Source: Adiantum capillus-veneris (lineage: Eukaryota; Streptophyta; Polypodiopsida; Polypodiales; Pteridaceae). From it: a stretch of DNA of 64,000 nt. The DNA lies in the NCBI GenBank assembly GCA_014529385.2, contig CM043948.1, positions 80,342,760 to 80,406,759 on the forward strand. The letters run 5' to 3'. The translations under genes and the position numbers were made by a program. The notes under the pieces are model-generated. The model made no database searches and had not been told where the DNA came from. It saw only the letters and a program-made list of their open reading frames with translations. This document shows, in pieces, positions 43,490 through 54,749 of this stretch; within the stretch, counting starts at the first letter, position 1, and each line of letters begins with the position of its first letter.

Positions 43490-44312
43490 TTCAATGTATT
43501 ATTGATGGTTGTCTTTCCACCTGTAATGATCCGATTGTGAGTAGAGGGATGACCTCTTCACTCCACCACGGAACCATTTCAATGTTAAAAAGGTATGAAT
43601 CTAGAAGATCGTTATAAATAGCTTCAGGTGCTTCCCCATGGAGCAGTCTTGAAAGATGATCTGCTCGTGTGTGTATGTGTAATCCCCTTTTTTACGACTA
43701 CTGTGAAGTCAAACTCAAGCAATAGTATAAACTAGCACATAATCCTTCCAGTGTTGCAAGGTTTGTTTACCAGACATAATAGTGCTTGGTGATCGACAAA
43801 GAAAACAATATTGTTTGTAAGAAGGTAGTGTCTAATTTTTTTGACAGCATATATCATTCTTAGACCTTATCTTTACGTAGTGGTATAATTTTTCTCCACG
43901 TTGTTCAGCTGCCAACTAGAGTAGCAAATGGGAAAATCTATTTTCTTCTCTCTTGCTGGGCTAATATGCATCCTATGACATAGAATGATGCATCAACATG
44001 AATGTGAAAGATCTTGCTCCGGTCAGGGGCTTGCAAAATTGGAGCAGAAATTAATTGCTGCTTCAATTTGTGAAAGGCATGCTCGCATTCTTCTGTCCAT
44101 TCAAATGTAGCAATGAGGGCATACAATGGCTTAGCTATTACAACATACATGTATATGAAGTGCCTATAGTACCCACGATGTCCCATAAATTCCTGCACTT
44201 CTTTCATTTTTGTTGGTCTCGATAGTGCGACAATTATTTGTATCTTTTCTTGATCCGTGGAAATCCCGTTTTTGGACACAATGTGGCCCAAAATTTTACC
44301 TTGCCTTACCAT
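43490..44312 (-). pseudogene. RT C-terminus and RNase H, second element
   Basis: Open at 44312-43938 with ILGHIVSKNGISTD, FMGHRGYYRHF and an RNase H start (HIHVDASFYVIGCIL). Further RNase H sequence continues left with several stops to about 43500, where it is barely recognisable. Confidence 0.8.
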
Positions 44313-44890
44313 GAAGACACACTTTTTAGGGTTTAAGAAAATACGACAAGTTGTACACTTTTCAAAGACTTTCTATAAATGCATTATGTGATCACTTCTC
44401 AGGTGAATGAACACAAAGATCATCCATGTATATCTCTAAAAATTGTCTCAGATATTCCTTGAATGCATGACTCATTAGTCTTTGGAAATTGGTAGGTGCA
44501 TTCGTCAGGCCAAAAGGCATTACCCTGTATGCAAATATACCCCACTCTATTGAAAAAGTTGTCTTATGCTGATCTTCTTCTTTGATGGTTAACTGTTGTA
44601 GCATGAGAACCCATCTAGAAAACTATTGGCCTCCTTCCCCGCAACTCTCTCAATAAAATGATCTATTATTAATAGTAGATAGTTTTCCCTTATGGTGGAA
44701 GCATTTACCTATTTGAGGTTTACACAAACACACACTTTGCCATTCTTTTTGGGTACTACCACAATCAGGGACACCCAATCGATGTGTTCAATCTTGTAGA
44801 TAAACTCAACATCCTTCAATTTGTCTATCTTCTCCTTGATTTTCTTGGCAAAAGTCTCATTGTACTTATAAGGACGTTGTCTGCGTGGTC
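44313..44890 (-). pseudogene. Reverse transcriptase, second element
   Basis: Core motifs are FGLTNAPTNFQRL and the catalytic YMDDLCVHS (44604-44392). N-terminal RT sequence (VVVPKKNGKVCVCV) lies at about 44770-44720, separated by stops. Unlike the first element it keeps the standard YMDD. Confidence 0.85.
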
Positions 44891-45959
44891 TATCATCGCT
44901 TTTAAGGGGTATCGTGTGCTAACATATCTCTGGGTCTATCCCCTTCAGGTCTTTGTATGACCAAGCAAACACATCTTTATAGCATCTAAGTGTATCTATC
45001 AGAAATCTCTCTTCTTCTTTTGTGAGGTCAGTGGCAATGTATGCCGGTTTAGGTTCCTCGTCTGGCTCTGCTATGTTTATGCATTTGTCTTTTTCAGGCC
45101 CATCATATGAAGTTCCAGACTCTTTTGGGTCTCATTTGGATTTTTGCACCACAATTTTTCTATCTTGAATAGTGTACTTTTTGTAGTGGGATGGTGCATC
45201 AAACTTCTCATCGTTTGATTCATCATCAGTTTTCAACTCTGTTATCCAATCTTCTTTCAAAGCTTGTTTCAATTCATTGTACTAGGTTTTGTGCTTGGTT
45301 TTGGACAAGTTCCTTGCTTTTTTAGAATTACTTTTTGTCTGTGGTTTTTGTTTGTTCTTCTTTTTCAATTTGGTTTTAATTTAGTCGGGTTTCATGTACC
45401 TCTTTGATATCTCATCTTTAAGGCAATCGGTTGCTTCAACCAATCTTTAAGTACTGCGTTTTGTTGGTTAACAAAGGTACTGAATATTCTTTCATTTTGT
45501 TTCGTTTGTTCATGTGTTACTGTCTTTGAGAATTTATGTTTGGAAAAACATAGTAGATCACTTGTCGATCCTTCCATTTGATGTCCTGATCTGAACTACT
45601 AGAAAGCTCGTCGTTCAAGTTGTCCTTTAACAACTTATCCGTGGAGTTGTGGAATGTTTTCTCATGAGTTTGGTCAAGGTCCTTTATTGAGATCCCATCC
45701 ACTATGCGTCGGTCATTTGCAACCCCTTCCCTGTCAAGGACTTCCAATTCTGATTTTGAATTCAAGCTGACACTCATCATCTGGAATGGAATGATATCAT
45801 ATCCCTCCTCATCATTGATCAAGGTCACCTCATTCATGCACACATCAAGAGTGGCCAATATCTGGTGCCATCCAAAAGGTTCAAACCTCTCTTCTGGAAA
45901 CGACTCTGGTATATATGCCTCCTCTTGTGTTGACCTATCATGAATGCAATCCTCTTTTT
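44891..45959 (-). pseudogene. Protease-RT linker of the second element
   Basis: Charged, Asp/Lys-rich stretches (45858-45517 and 45577-45392) with overlapping phases. No domain is recognised. The position corresponds to the linker at 8075-8821 in the first element. Confidence 0.6.
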
Positions 45960-46260
45960 TTAAACTACCACCCCAGAAACTTCACCTGTCCAATTGTGAG
46001 CTTTGTTCTGTGGCCAAGCCGGTATTTCTCCTTCTTGGTCGGTTGTGAAGTTTAGTTCCTCCCTTGGGGTTCGTTTCACATCTCTATAACTATGGTCAAG
46101 GACATTGATTTTTGTAGTGACATCCTTTTTTCTTAGGTAGATATAGTTGTAACCCCAATCTTGTACAATTTTGAGCTGACGCATAAATGGTCTGCCCAAT
46201 ATGATATCAAAATTGCTGCTCTCATCAAAATTCATAATAGTGAATGTGTGTTTATATGTA
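45960..46260 (-). pseudogene. Protease C-terminal part, second element
   Basis: FDIILGRPFMRQLKIVQDWG is the second retropepsin signature and matches FEMILGLPFMREAKMVHDW of the first element. The active-site half is missing: recognisable sequence stops at about 46260, so the element is truncated there. Confidence 0.8.
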
Positions 46261-46661
46261 ATTCCTCAAGACATCATATGAGCATGTGAGGGCACATGCC
46301 CTAGCACACATGACGTGGTGAGTTGCATAAGAGCCCAAAAACTATTCGTACTCACGCTAGCTTTTCCCATTCTATGGAGTCAACCTTGCCTTATTGCGAG
46401 TTTCCCCTTGACCCTTGAAGAAGATGCTTATGTGACCCTTGAGAGGTACACCTAGCCACTTTCTACTCTCAGTGGGGTTGGGGGAGGTGGGAGCTCACTA
46501 TATGTCTCCCTTAGTTGTGAACTTTTCACCAATAAAAGGGATCATTTTCTTATTCAATCGGCAATTTTTCTCCTCTGTATGCGCAAATGTGAGAAGGTAT
46601 AGAAAACAATCCCACCTATAGCTAATCCCACGTGATAGGCATTAATTATTTTAATGTTTGC

Positions 46662-46697
<36 letters not shown>

Positions 46698-47484
46698 TTC
46701 TAAACACACAAACACACAAGTTTCTATTACTACATAATTAGCTTCATTGTTGTTAGTTCATTATCAATCAATCTATCTTTGAGTCTACAATATCTCTCTT
46801 TTTTGCATTGAGTAATTATTGCTTTAATTAAGTATGATAATATGAATGTCGTGCTTGCTTATTCCCCCTAATAATTTCAACTAGTATTGAAGCCATTAGA
46901 GTGATTAATATCTCTTATTCACCATTAGATCCATTGGCATTCTCGCCTAGCTAATTGCATATCTCACTAGGTTAAGGTCTAACCTATCTATGTGTGGGCA
47001 CATCCATGGTAGACCCAGAGGCCACTACCCTCCATGGATTAGGCGGGCTTGCTTAGGGACCATTAGGTATCTTAGATGCAATTATAGCATGCATTAAGAA
47101 TTCACTCCAAAATTGGAGTGGTTGGGAGCTCTTCCTCTTTGATCCCAATCAGTTGATCCAAGTTCCCTTAATTTGCATATTTAATTAGTTTTTACTGGTT
47201 GATTTTCACCATGCATTTCTCACCTTGTTTCAAAGCCCTTCTTGAAATCTTTTTAAGAGCCGTTAAATTCTTTATTTGGACACCATTATCCAAACTAATT
47301 AAGTTCCTAATCATCTTACTAAGAAGGAGTTCTTCCTTTTCATAGACATTATCACACAGGGGGCCTTGGGCACCTTGGCTAGCATTAGGCAAAATTTGGA
47401 CTCACAAAGGGGCCCTTTAAGGAGTTTGACTTTACCTCTCTCTACCAAAATAGGCCCATGGATAATTTTTTGCAAACGAACTCC
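46261..47484. other. Unassigned DNA with a run of 31 C
   Basis: A homopolymer of 31 C at 46665-46695 is followed by acacacaaacacacaag. Nothing coding is supported. The minus-strand open stretch 47392-47192 is short and unrecognised. Confidence 0.5.
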
Positions 47485-47738
47485 AAAGTTGGCGGAGGTT
47501 TGACAGTTAGAATGTCCTCTTCAAGATCTGTCTACTACTAATATATAGCACGCCATGAGATTCCTCATATTTTAAAAGATTCTTTTTTTGATTCACCTAT
47601 GATGTGACAACTCTGTCGAAATCTAAGTGAATCAAAAAAAGAATCTTCTAAAATATGAGGAATCTCATGGCGTGCTATATATCAGTAGTAGATAGAGCTT
47701 GAAGAGGACATTCTAACTGTCAAACCTCTGCCAACTTT
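47485..47738. repeat. Near-perfect 112-bp inverted repeat, 30-base loop
   Basis: Arms 47485-47596 and 47627-47738 are reverse complements with 5 mismatches in 112, several of which would still pair as G-U in RNA. The arms carry cacgccatgagattcctcat and agaatgtcctcttcaag. No target duplication or terminal motif marks it as a known MITE. It could be a young hairpin RNA locus (MIRNA-like) or a foldback element. Confidence 0.95.
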
Positions 47739-48480
47739 TCAGACTATTCAGACCAATGAAGATGCTGCAGCAAATTGAACCTCATCAACAAATCCAACGA
47801 CAAAAAGAAGATCAACCCATCAACAACCAATCAAAACCTTCCACAGCCTCCATGGACACTTTTCAATAGTGCTCGAGGAATGGGCACTAAAGTAGGAAGG
47901 GGAGAATGTTAGCTGAGTCAACGTCAATTAACAGGAGATGCTAAAGATCGAAGCCTTATGAATGCACATCGAAATTGAATATGAAGAAGCAGTGAAGATT
48001 GGAGTTACACACTTTTCACATTTTTCCAAAATGGCCATGTATTGTAATTTCTCAATTTATTTAGCCATTGTCATAATTGTAACGTGTTACGGGCTCAATA
48101 AGAGTTCCAAGATGTAAAGCATAGGTCACTTAGTGTACCTAGGTTGCAGATACAATAAGTGTGGAGTCTCATAGGTTTTGGACGCCAGACATTACACATT
48201 TTAGACCTTGGCTAAGGTATAAAAGCCAATTTTGTAAAGATTTTATTAAGTTATTGGATAAGAAATACAAAGCGTGAGCTAACGGCACTCACTTCTCTCC
48301 TTCTCGCGCTTCCTACTCCCTCACTCCCTCTCCGGTTGTCACATTGCGAATGCATTTGTTGCATTGCAACCGCAGGTAAGAGCTCTACGCATTGACGTAA
48401 GCCATTCAGAGTATTTCGTAGCTTTTGCCATTGCCGGCCCGCGGCCTAATTTCATCATAACTAAGAATTTACATGTTCAA
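47739..48480 (+). mobile_element. Polypurine tract and LTR start of another retrotransposon
   Basis: AAAGTAGGAAGGGGAGAA (47888-47905) is followed directly by TGTTAGCTGAG at 47906, the form of a 3' polypurine tract and LTR start. TATAAAAG lies at 48218-48225, about 310 bases in. No CA end pairing with TGTTAGC and no second LTR are found, so the right limit (about 48480) is a guess. No pol precedes it. Confidence 0.5.
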
Positions 48481-49195
48481 ATAAAAAACTAAGCATAGGA
48501 GGGGTATTGGGGCATCATTGCTAAGCATTTAGATAAATTCTGGGTCGAAAACGACTAGGTCAAAAATCCACTGCTATTAATAATCGCGATTTTGAAACTT
48601 GAACTAAAGAGGGGTTTGAGGCCATAGGCATGTGTACTTAGTTCTTATAAACTTGTCCTAGAAGTTTCATTACGTTTGGATGTCATTTGATGTTGTGACG
48701 GATGTGATTTGCTTGTCGATGCGTGATTGGCTTTTGGTGATTTCAGTCACTTGAGTGTAGCCTGAGTTAGATGCGAGTTGTTAGTTGTTTTTCATGAGAT
48801 TGACAACCTCTTGTAGCCTCTATGCACTAGTCGAGTCAGCTTCGTCCCATGGTTTGACAAATTAATTGTGGTTCTCGCTAATACTGCAATAAGATAGGAT
48901 GGTGAGGTTAGACATGCATCCGGGCATGCATCCCACAGTGGTGCCTCTCGAGCAAAAGCTCATGATGTTATGCATTGTATGAAAAACACTAAGAAAGACT
49001 CCATTTTCCTACATGAGAAAATTTCTAAACCTTCTTGTGGAGGTGCTAAACGTGTTATAGTAGTTTATAGCACACTCACAGAAATGAATGCACGCTATGA
49101 AAGCCCTAGGAAGCCGAGAGGGACTCAAAGCTATGAAAGCTAGGTACTGTGCACCCCGCTCTTGCCATCATTCAATGGACTACACACGAAGTGGA
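48481..49195. other. Unassigned DNA with partial foldback MITE
   Basis: A half copy of the CACTA-like foldback MITE lies at about 48940-49039 (gtggtgcctctcgagc, agctcatgatgttatgcatt, cttcttgtg). Otherwise featureless. Confidence 0.55.
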
Positions 49196-49196
49196 T

Positions 49197-49200
<4 letters not shown>

Positions 49201-49283
<83 letters not shown>
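49201..49283. repeat. (GT)n microsatellite, about 41 units
   Basis: An uninterrupted GT run of 83 bases. Further TG-rich sequence follows to about 49420. Confidence 0.98.
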
Positions 49284-49284
<1 letters not shown>

Positions 49285-49589
49285 ATCAGAATGCAGTTGC
49301 TATTAGCGTTGTGATGGGGCTGCTCCATATTCACCAAAATGTAGTTGCTGTTAACATTGTGATGTGGCATGTGTGTGAAATTATATGTGTGCATGCATAC
49401 AATATGTGTGTGTATTCTCCTTTAAGCAACTAGCCAAGAAGAAGAGAGAGTGTGAGAATCAAGATGACACATAGAATAGAAAATGATACTCCTATGTGTG
49501 TACATTTTGATCTATGTGTATGTAAGATGTAATCAATCAAGAGAGACCATTTGAACAAAGACAATGATTGTGTGTATGTGTAGTAGTAC

Positions 49590-49592
<3 letters not shown>

Positions 49593-49649
<57 letters not shown>
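49593..49649. repeat. (GA)n microsatellite
   Basis: An uninterrupted GA run of 57 bases. Confidence 0.98.
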
Positions 49650-49652
<3 letters not shown>

Positions 49653-49835
49653 AAATTCTATGTATACCATAATTAGGAAAGAGGCCGCAAAAGAGAGCGT
49701 GACAAGTAGCTGGTCATGACCTGTAGGGATAGACAACAAAAATAGCGTTGGCAAGTAGAGTGAGACTATTGTGTGTTCAAAACCATCTACATGTGTGTCA
49801 CTCATGTGTGGGAGCACTTGCATGACGTGCTATAT

Positions 49836-50102
49836 CACAAGAAGTTTTGGACAAATTCTCACAATAATTTCCACATTGTGACTTACCTCAATATCATGAG
49901 CTTATGCGAGGGAGGCACCGCATACTTAGCTAGGTACGTTTGGCAGCAGGGGACCATCGGCCCGGTGGTCCCCTGGCCTCAATCGTACCTAGCTAGGTAT
50001 GCGGTGCCTCTTGAGCAGAAGCTCATGATGTTATGCATTGTATGAAAAACGTTGTGAAAGACTCCGATTTCCTACATGAGAAAATTTATAAATCTTCTTG
50101 TG
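49836..50102. mobile_element. Foldback MITE, CACTA-like, simple full-length copy
   Basis: CACAAGAAG at 49836 and CTTCTTGTG ending 50102. The middle folds as a hairpin: gaggcaccgcatacttagct pairs with agctaggtatgcggtgcctc, and the loop region holds the paired ccatcggcccggtgg. This copy has one arm per side and shows the basic layout of the family. The flanks show no target duplication. Confidence 0.8.
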
Positions 50103-50615
50103 CACACACAACTTGATTGGTAGACTCTGATGCTACAGTCTACTTGTTGCCTCTATGACACCCTTTCCTTTGCTTCTCTCTCACCCTCTCTTAATCTTGC
50201 ATGTTGTGCTTCATCTCAGCTAGAGATTGGCCAGATGCATTAAACTATAACAACTTCCTGAGCTGCAACTACAACATGCTTGCATCCTTTGCTGCTTTAT
50301 GCATTTGGATTGGTGAGTTAATGAATTCAAATCATTGAGGAGAATCTAAATTGATTCTGCTCTACTATGGCCGAGGATACTATCATTTTCCAACTCTTTT
50401 TGCGATCGAGAACTGAAGGGTGTCACATATAATACGGTGGCTAACGGTAGGGTAGCATGCACAAGCTAGCAAAGCGAGTACAAACCAAAGCTCAAAAAAA
50501 TCTAGGTTAAGTGTAATACCATTGAGAATTGTGAAGTGACACCAAAGAGCATGTATGTAATACCCAAGCTACAAAATGTGAAAGAAGGTAGCAGCTCCAA
50601 AAAAACCTAGGTTTA
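50103..50615. other. Unassigned DNA between two foldback MITEs
   Basis: No gene. A paralogous empty site for the next MITE, reading ggttaagtgtaatacca, is visible at about 50506-50522. Confidence 0.5.
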
Positions 50616-50618
50616 GTG

Positions 50619-50986
50619 CACAAGAAGTTTTAAACAAATTCTCACAATATTTCCCACATTGTGACTTACCTCAACATCATGAGCTTCTGTGAGGGAGGTG
50701 TCGCACACCTAGCTAGGTACGATTGGGGGCAAGGGACCGCCGGCCCGTGGGGGGGCCGGTGGTCCCTTGCCCCCAATCGTACCTAGCTAGGTGTGCGGTG
50801 CCTCTCAAGCAAAAGCTCATAATGTTATGCATTGCCACGGGGGCCGGTGTTCCCTTGCCCCCAATCGTACCTAGCTAGGTGTGCGGTGCCTCTCGAGCAG
50901 AAGCTCATGATGTTATGCATTGTATGAAAAACATTGAGAAAGACACCGTTTTCTGTTACATGAGAGAATTTCTAAATCTTCTTGTG
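50619..50986. mobile_element. Foldback MITE, CACTA-like, with GTG target duplication
   Basis: CACAAGAAG ... CTTCTTGTG, flanked by GTG at 50616-50618 and 50987-50989. A related unoccupied sequence (ggttaagtgtaat near 50506) shows what the site looked like before insertion, supporting the 3-bp duplication. The right arm (cttgcccccaatcgtaccta then gctaggtgtgcggtgcctc) is present twice. Confidence 0.82.
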
Positions 50987-51099
50987 GTGTAATCCCACCG
51001 AGCATTGTGGAGAGACACCAACCTCTTTTTACTAAAGGGTATTATGCACTCTCTTGTTCTCTCTCCTATAGGTAGGCAACTCACTTGTGCCAGGAAAAG

Positions 51100-51425
51100 T
51101 GTGTTTAGAAGCAACCAAGGACCTTGACTTTGAAATGCTTTCTTTTGAGGATGCAAAGCAAAGGTTTCTCATAAGCATGCTTGCAACTTGAAGGCATTGG
51201 CATTATCCAAGAAGTTGACATGAGTAGACAAATTTGCAATGACATAGTTATTCAAGGGCACTTGGAAGAAAGCATTGTGCTTGGCACTACTTTGATAGGC
51301 ATGTATACCAAAAGTGATGCACTTTGAAAAGCAATAAAAATCATAGACACTACTTCGATAGGCATGTATACCAAAAGTGATGCATTTTCGAAAGATTGCG
51401 TTGTTGGTAGAATATGCTCAACAAG
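51100..51425 (+). pseudogene. PPR relic, 5' side of the LINE insertion
   Basis: Plus-strand fragments read SKKLT, MSRQICNDIVIQGHLEESIV and LGTTLIGMYTKSDAL in PPR order, with stops. A short internal duplication repeats FDRHVYQK-coding DNA (acttcgataggcatgtatac) at about 51288 and 51352. The relic is cut at 51425 by the LINE and resumes at 57452. Confidence 0.6.
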
Positions 51426-52096
51426 AAGAAGCCTTAAAAAACCTTTGCGTTTGATGTCCAGTCTCTGAGCGATGAGCGATGGCGTAAGGATCGTAAGTGA
51501 TGAGTGATGGCGTAAGGAACAGAGCAAGCAGAGTCCAAGGGCGGTCGCAAGCTTGAAGTCGGCAGTCTCCTGTGCCTTTTGGGATTCAGGTAGTGCAGAA
51601 GGAGGAGTTTGAGGATTTTAGCTTGCTTGAGGCCTTACCATCTGCGCGATCGGCCTTCTGTCGCTTTGCTTTGGCTGTCGAGGAGGCAGTTAGAGGTAAG
51701 ATTAAACCTTAGGCTCTCGTTGCTGTAGGGCAGTTGCGTCCCCGCCTCCCCTCCTGCCTGACTGAGTGATTATTAACACTTGGTGTTAATAATCGCCTTT
51801 GGGATTGCCTGAAGTGCAATTATTAACTCTTGGAGATAACAATCATTTGTGAGATTGCCCTACTCGCAGTTTGAGCTACATAATAAGCGCAAGTGCATGT
51901 GGAGTTGTATCTCCTCGTTTAAGGTCTCTCTTTGGTACGAGACCTTGAGCTGAGCATCACGCGAGGTGCGTTAAGCAGCAAGGCAACACAACACGAGATT
52001 AGTACTTTGGCAATTATTATCAGAGATTATCATCTCTTTGTTAAGGTGATTATTAACCCTTGTGTAACGTGGTGTCGGTGACGCTTGTCACCGTGC
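51426..52096 (+). other. 5' leader of the LINE
   Basis: Contains a short repeat (gtgatgagtgatggcgtaag) and a hairpin word attattaacacttggtgttaataat at about 51770-51794. Related words (gattattaacccttgtg, attattaactcttgg) recur nearby. An internal promoter would be expected here, but none can be read. Confidence 0.55.
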
Positions 52097-53006
52097 CATG
52101 GCAAGCTCCTCTAAGCCGCCCCCGATGCTCTGAAGGCCATCGAGCCGATCGGCGACCTTGCAAAACCGGGCACCGATGATAGCGGTCAAAGCTCCCTTAC
52201 TAATCTGAGTAAGGAGGAACTAAAACAAAGAAAGATACAGGTGGAAAAAGACCTAGCGGAAGTCCTTTATGCACTCACATTGAACAAAAGGTCACGTGAA
52301 GATTCGGCGATGCAAGAGGATGCTGTTGAAGTGGCCAAATGGGACCGAGCTTTCCAAGCACTCAAGACGTGGAAGATGCTGTTACGGCGGTTCCCCCTGC
52401 CATAGTGAAAAAACAACTTGCGGAGGTTGCAAAGTCCACTCTGGTCTTCGGATTTATGGGGAGAGTTCCCAATAGAATTGAGCTTTGTAATCGGCATGGC
52501 TCGGTAATATTCACCCAATATATAGCAAAAGGATTCGTGTCAGTTCAGTTCAACGACAGTGCAATGGTTGAGAAGGTTTTGGCAAAAAGCCCGTTGTTCC
52601 TCAATCGCACGCCAGTGTGCACGCTCCCTTGGGACCCTCTGTTTGAATCTAACGAGGCATTTAAGGAGCTGTGCCCAGTATGGGTGGGTTTTTCAACCTC
52701 CCAGTATGGCTTAGGAAGAACTTGAAGAACCTCACTGCTTCACCTGGAGATCCATTGTTTGTCCCATCTGTCAAAGCCTCGGGTGTAGCAACAAACAAGG
52801 TCTGTATCTGGTGGGATCTGAGGAAGCCACAGCCAAAGAACTTGGTGGTGAATGTTGGGACAGGGCTACAGATCATTCCTCTTAATTTTAACACCTTCTT
52901 CGGGGCCGGATTCAAATGCAACAAATTTGGACATTATGCGAGGGCGTGTCCCGCTGAGGTGCTAAAGCCTACAGATGAGAGAAGTGAATTAAAAGCTACC
53001 CCATAG
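52097..53006 (+). pseudogene. LINE ORF1, RNA-binding protein
   Basis: Likely start MASSSKPPP at 52097. An early charged segment (SKEELKQRKIQVEKDLAEVL) is coiled-coil-like. A DUF4283-type domain follows (FGFMGRVPNRIELCNRHGSV), then VCIWWDLRKPQPKNL and a knuckle CNKFGHYARAC. In the knuckle the second Cys is replaced by Phe. At least two phase changes occur, near 52390 and 52690. In relatives this protein packages the LINE RNA. Confidence 0.75.
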
Positions 53007-53439
53007 GGTGGCACGAATACAATAGATCCAACAAAGAAGCCTACTGAAGATCAGGGCAAGACCACCTAAAGCTACCGCTTTTCATCCACCGCTCAACAAA
53101 GAACAACCACTCCAATAATGCAGAAGATCGTGATGTCTGCAACTATTAGGTCAAAAGATGAGGCCTGACAACAAGTATCTCATATTTCATGTAAACAGCT
53201 CAAAGCAAAGTCTAGGGCCTTGGGACAAATCATAGGTCTCCCGCCCGATTCCCAAAGCCTCCTGTCCTATATGAAAATTTATTCGAAGTTTTGGGGAAGA
53301 CGAATCAAGAGGGCCTCTTCACTTCCAAGCTAGATACCATGCAGGTTTCAGCTGAAAAGGAGTCAATGGAAGAGGACAACCTGAAGGGGAACTCTGGTGA
53401 AGAGTTCCTGGAGGCAGAAGAATTTGTATCCCTTTCCCA

Positions 53440-54704
53440 ATGATGGATACTCTCTCTATACAATCTTGGAACGTGAAGGGACTAAAAACCCGGAAGAAGG
53501 ACACTCTCTTCTGGGAGGAAGTGAAGAAAGAGAAGGCAGTCAATTGTTGGGCCATCCAAGAACACCATTTGGATGCTCGTTGCAAGAGAAAACAGGCTAT
53601 AGGAAAAAAACTTATCTTTTATGGGGAAGGAAGGGACGGTTTCAGTGGTGTCTTGCTCATTGCTGACAGAGATTTGGAGCCAAAGGTGGTCCTAAACCAC
53701 CCCTCCGAAAGAGTCCTTGGGGTTAGAATCAGATGGGACAATCAACCTATCACCATGGCAAATGCTTATGGCCCCTGTACGCAAAGGATAGAGCTAAACT
53801 GTGGATGCAGCTCAGGGATACTCCGATCGAAGGGGAGTGGTTGATGGTTGGAGATTTCAATATGGTCGAGAAAAGCAAGGACAGAACAGGCTCCGCCAGT
53901 CTACTGGCTGGCTCAGAAAAGTCTAAATGGCTGAGCTTATGTGAGAAGTGGGCTATGATTGACTTGTGGGAAGTGGGCCCATGGAACAGCACACCTGGAT
54001 TTACCTACACAAGCCTTCAGTATGCCCGCACTGCCTCCCGGCTAGACAGATGCTATTGCTCTCATCAAGATGACTGGATCTCATCGACGTTAGAGATGAA
54101 GGTAATCTCTACAAACAGCCTCTCCAATCACATGCCATTACACCTACAACTCAAGAAAGAAGAAGGGGGGGGGGGGGGCAATCCCCGAGAGGGGAGAAAA
54201 AGCTTCTTGTTTACAGGGACACACGTGTTTAAAGACCCTCTCTTCAGAAGCATCACCAAGAAAGCGTTGGGAAAGCTCAAGAAAGATGTGGGAATGAATA
54301 AACCTAATGCTTGGAATTTATTCGTTCGGAGTGTACAAAAAGCTATCAAAACTTCGGGTCCTCGGGTAAAAAAATCCAATGAGGCACTTATCAAACATCT
54401 CACAGAGGAGGTAGCACAATTAGCCTCTAGGAAGGCTGTCGGAGTGGCTACCGAAGATGAGTACAAGCGATGGCTTGAAGCTAAATCTCACCTGGCCAAC
54501 GAACAACTGGAGGAAATCAAGAAGTCGAGATTGCTCTCTAGAGAAACTTTCCTTCAGCCAGAGCCTTCTAACCAAGCACATTTTTTTAGGGCTCTGAAAG
54601 TGAGGAAAAGTCGAGGCCACGTGCAAGTGCTCGATGATGAGAAAGGGAATACAATTCAAAACCAAGATGAGATGGTTGCACTTATGCTCAAGTATCTCAG
54701 TTAG
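53440..54704 (+). pseudogene. LINE ORF2: endonuclease and linker
   Basis: The N-terminal half of an APE-type endonuclease (SWNVKGLKTRKKDTLFWEEV, AIQEHHLD, ANAYGPC) changes phase near 53785 and continues as WLMVGDFNMVEKSKDRTGS, DLWEVGPWNSTPGFTYT, RLDRCY and SNHMPLHL. The usual SDH catalytic triplet reads SNH. A run of 14 G at 54165-54178 lies in the coding frame and is a likely slippage or sequencing site. The rest leads to RT. The enzyme nicks target DNA to prime reverse transcription. Confidence 0.88.
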
Positions 54705-54749
54705 ATTATCGGCCAGCCAGAGACCCAATCTCAAGAAGTGAAAGAAGCC

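Larger units (their letters stand above)
41327..46260 (-). mobile_element. Second Ty3/gypsy element, decayed, no LTRs found
   Basis: Minus-strand remnants, from right to left: protease C-terminus, linker, RT, RNase H, integrase and a post-integrase retropepsin-like domain. Gag and LTRs are absent. Stops and frameshifts occur in every part. Its motifs resemble the first element (DIILGRPFMRQ, YMDDLCVHS, GYYRHF), so both belong to the same broad lineage, but they are clearly different copies. Confidence 0.92.

Noticed and set aside
49140-49433. Frames encoding VCVCVC or HTHTHT
   Set aside because: Translations of the (GT)n microsatellite.
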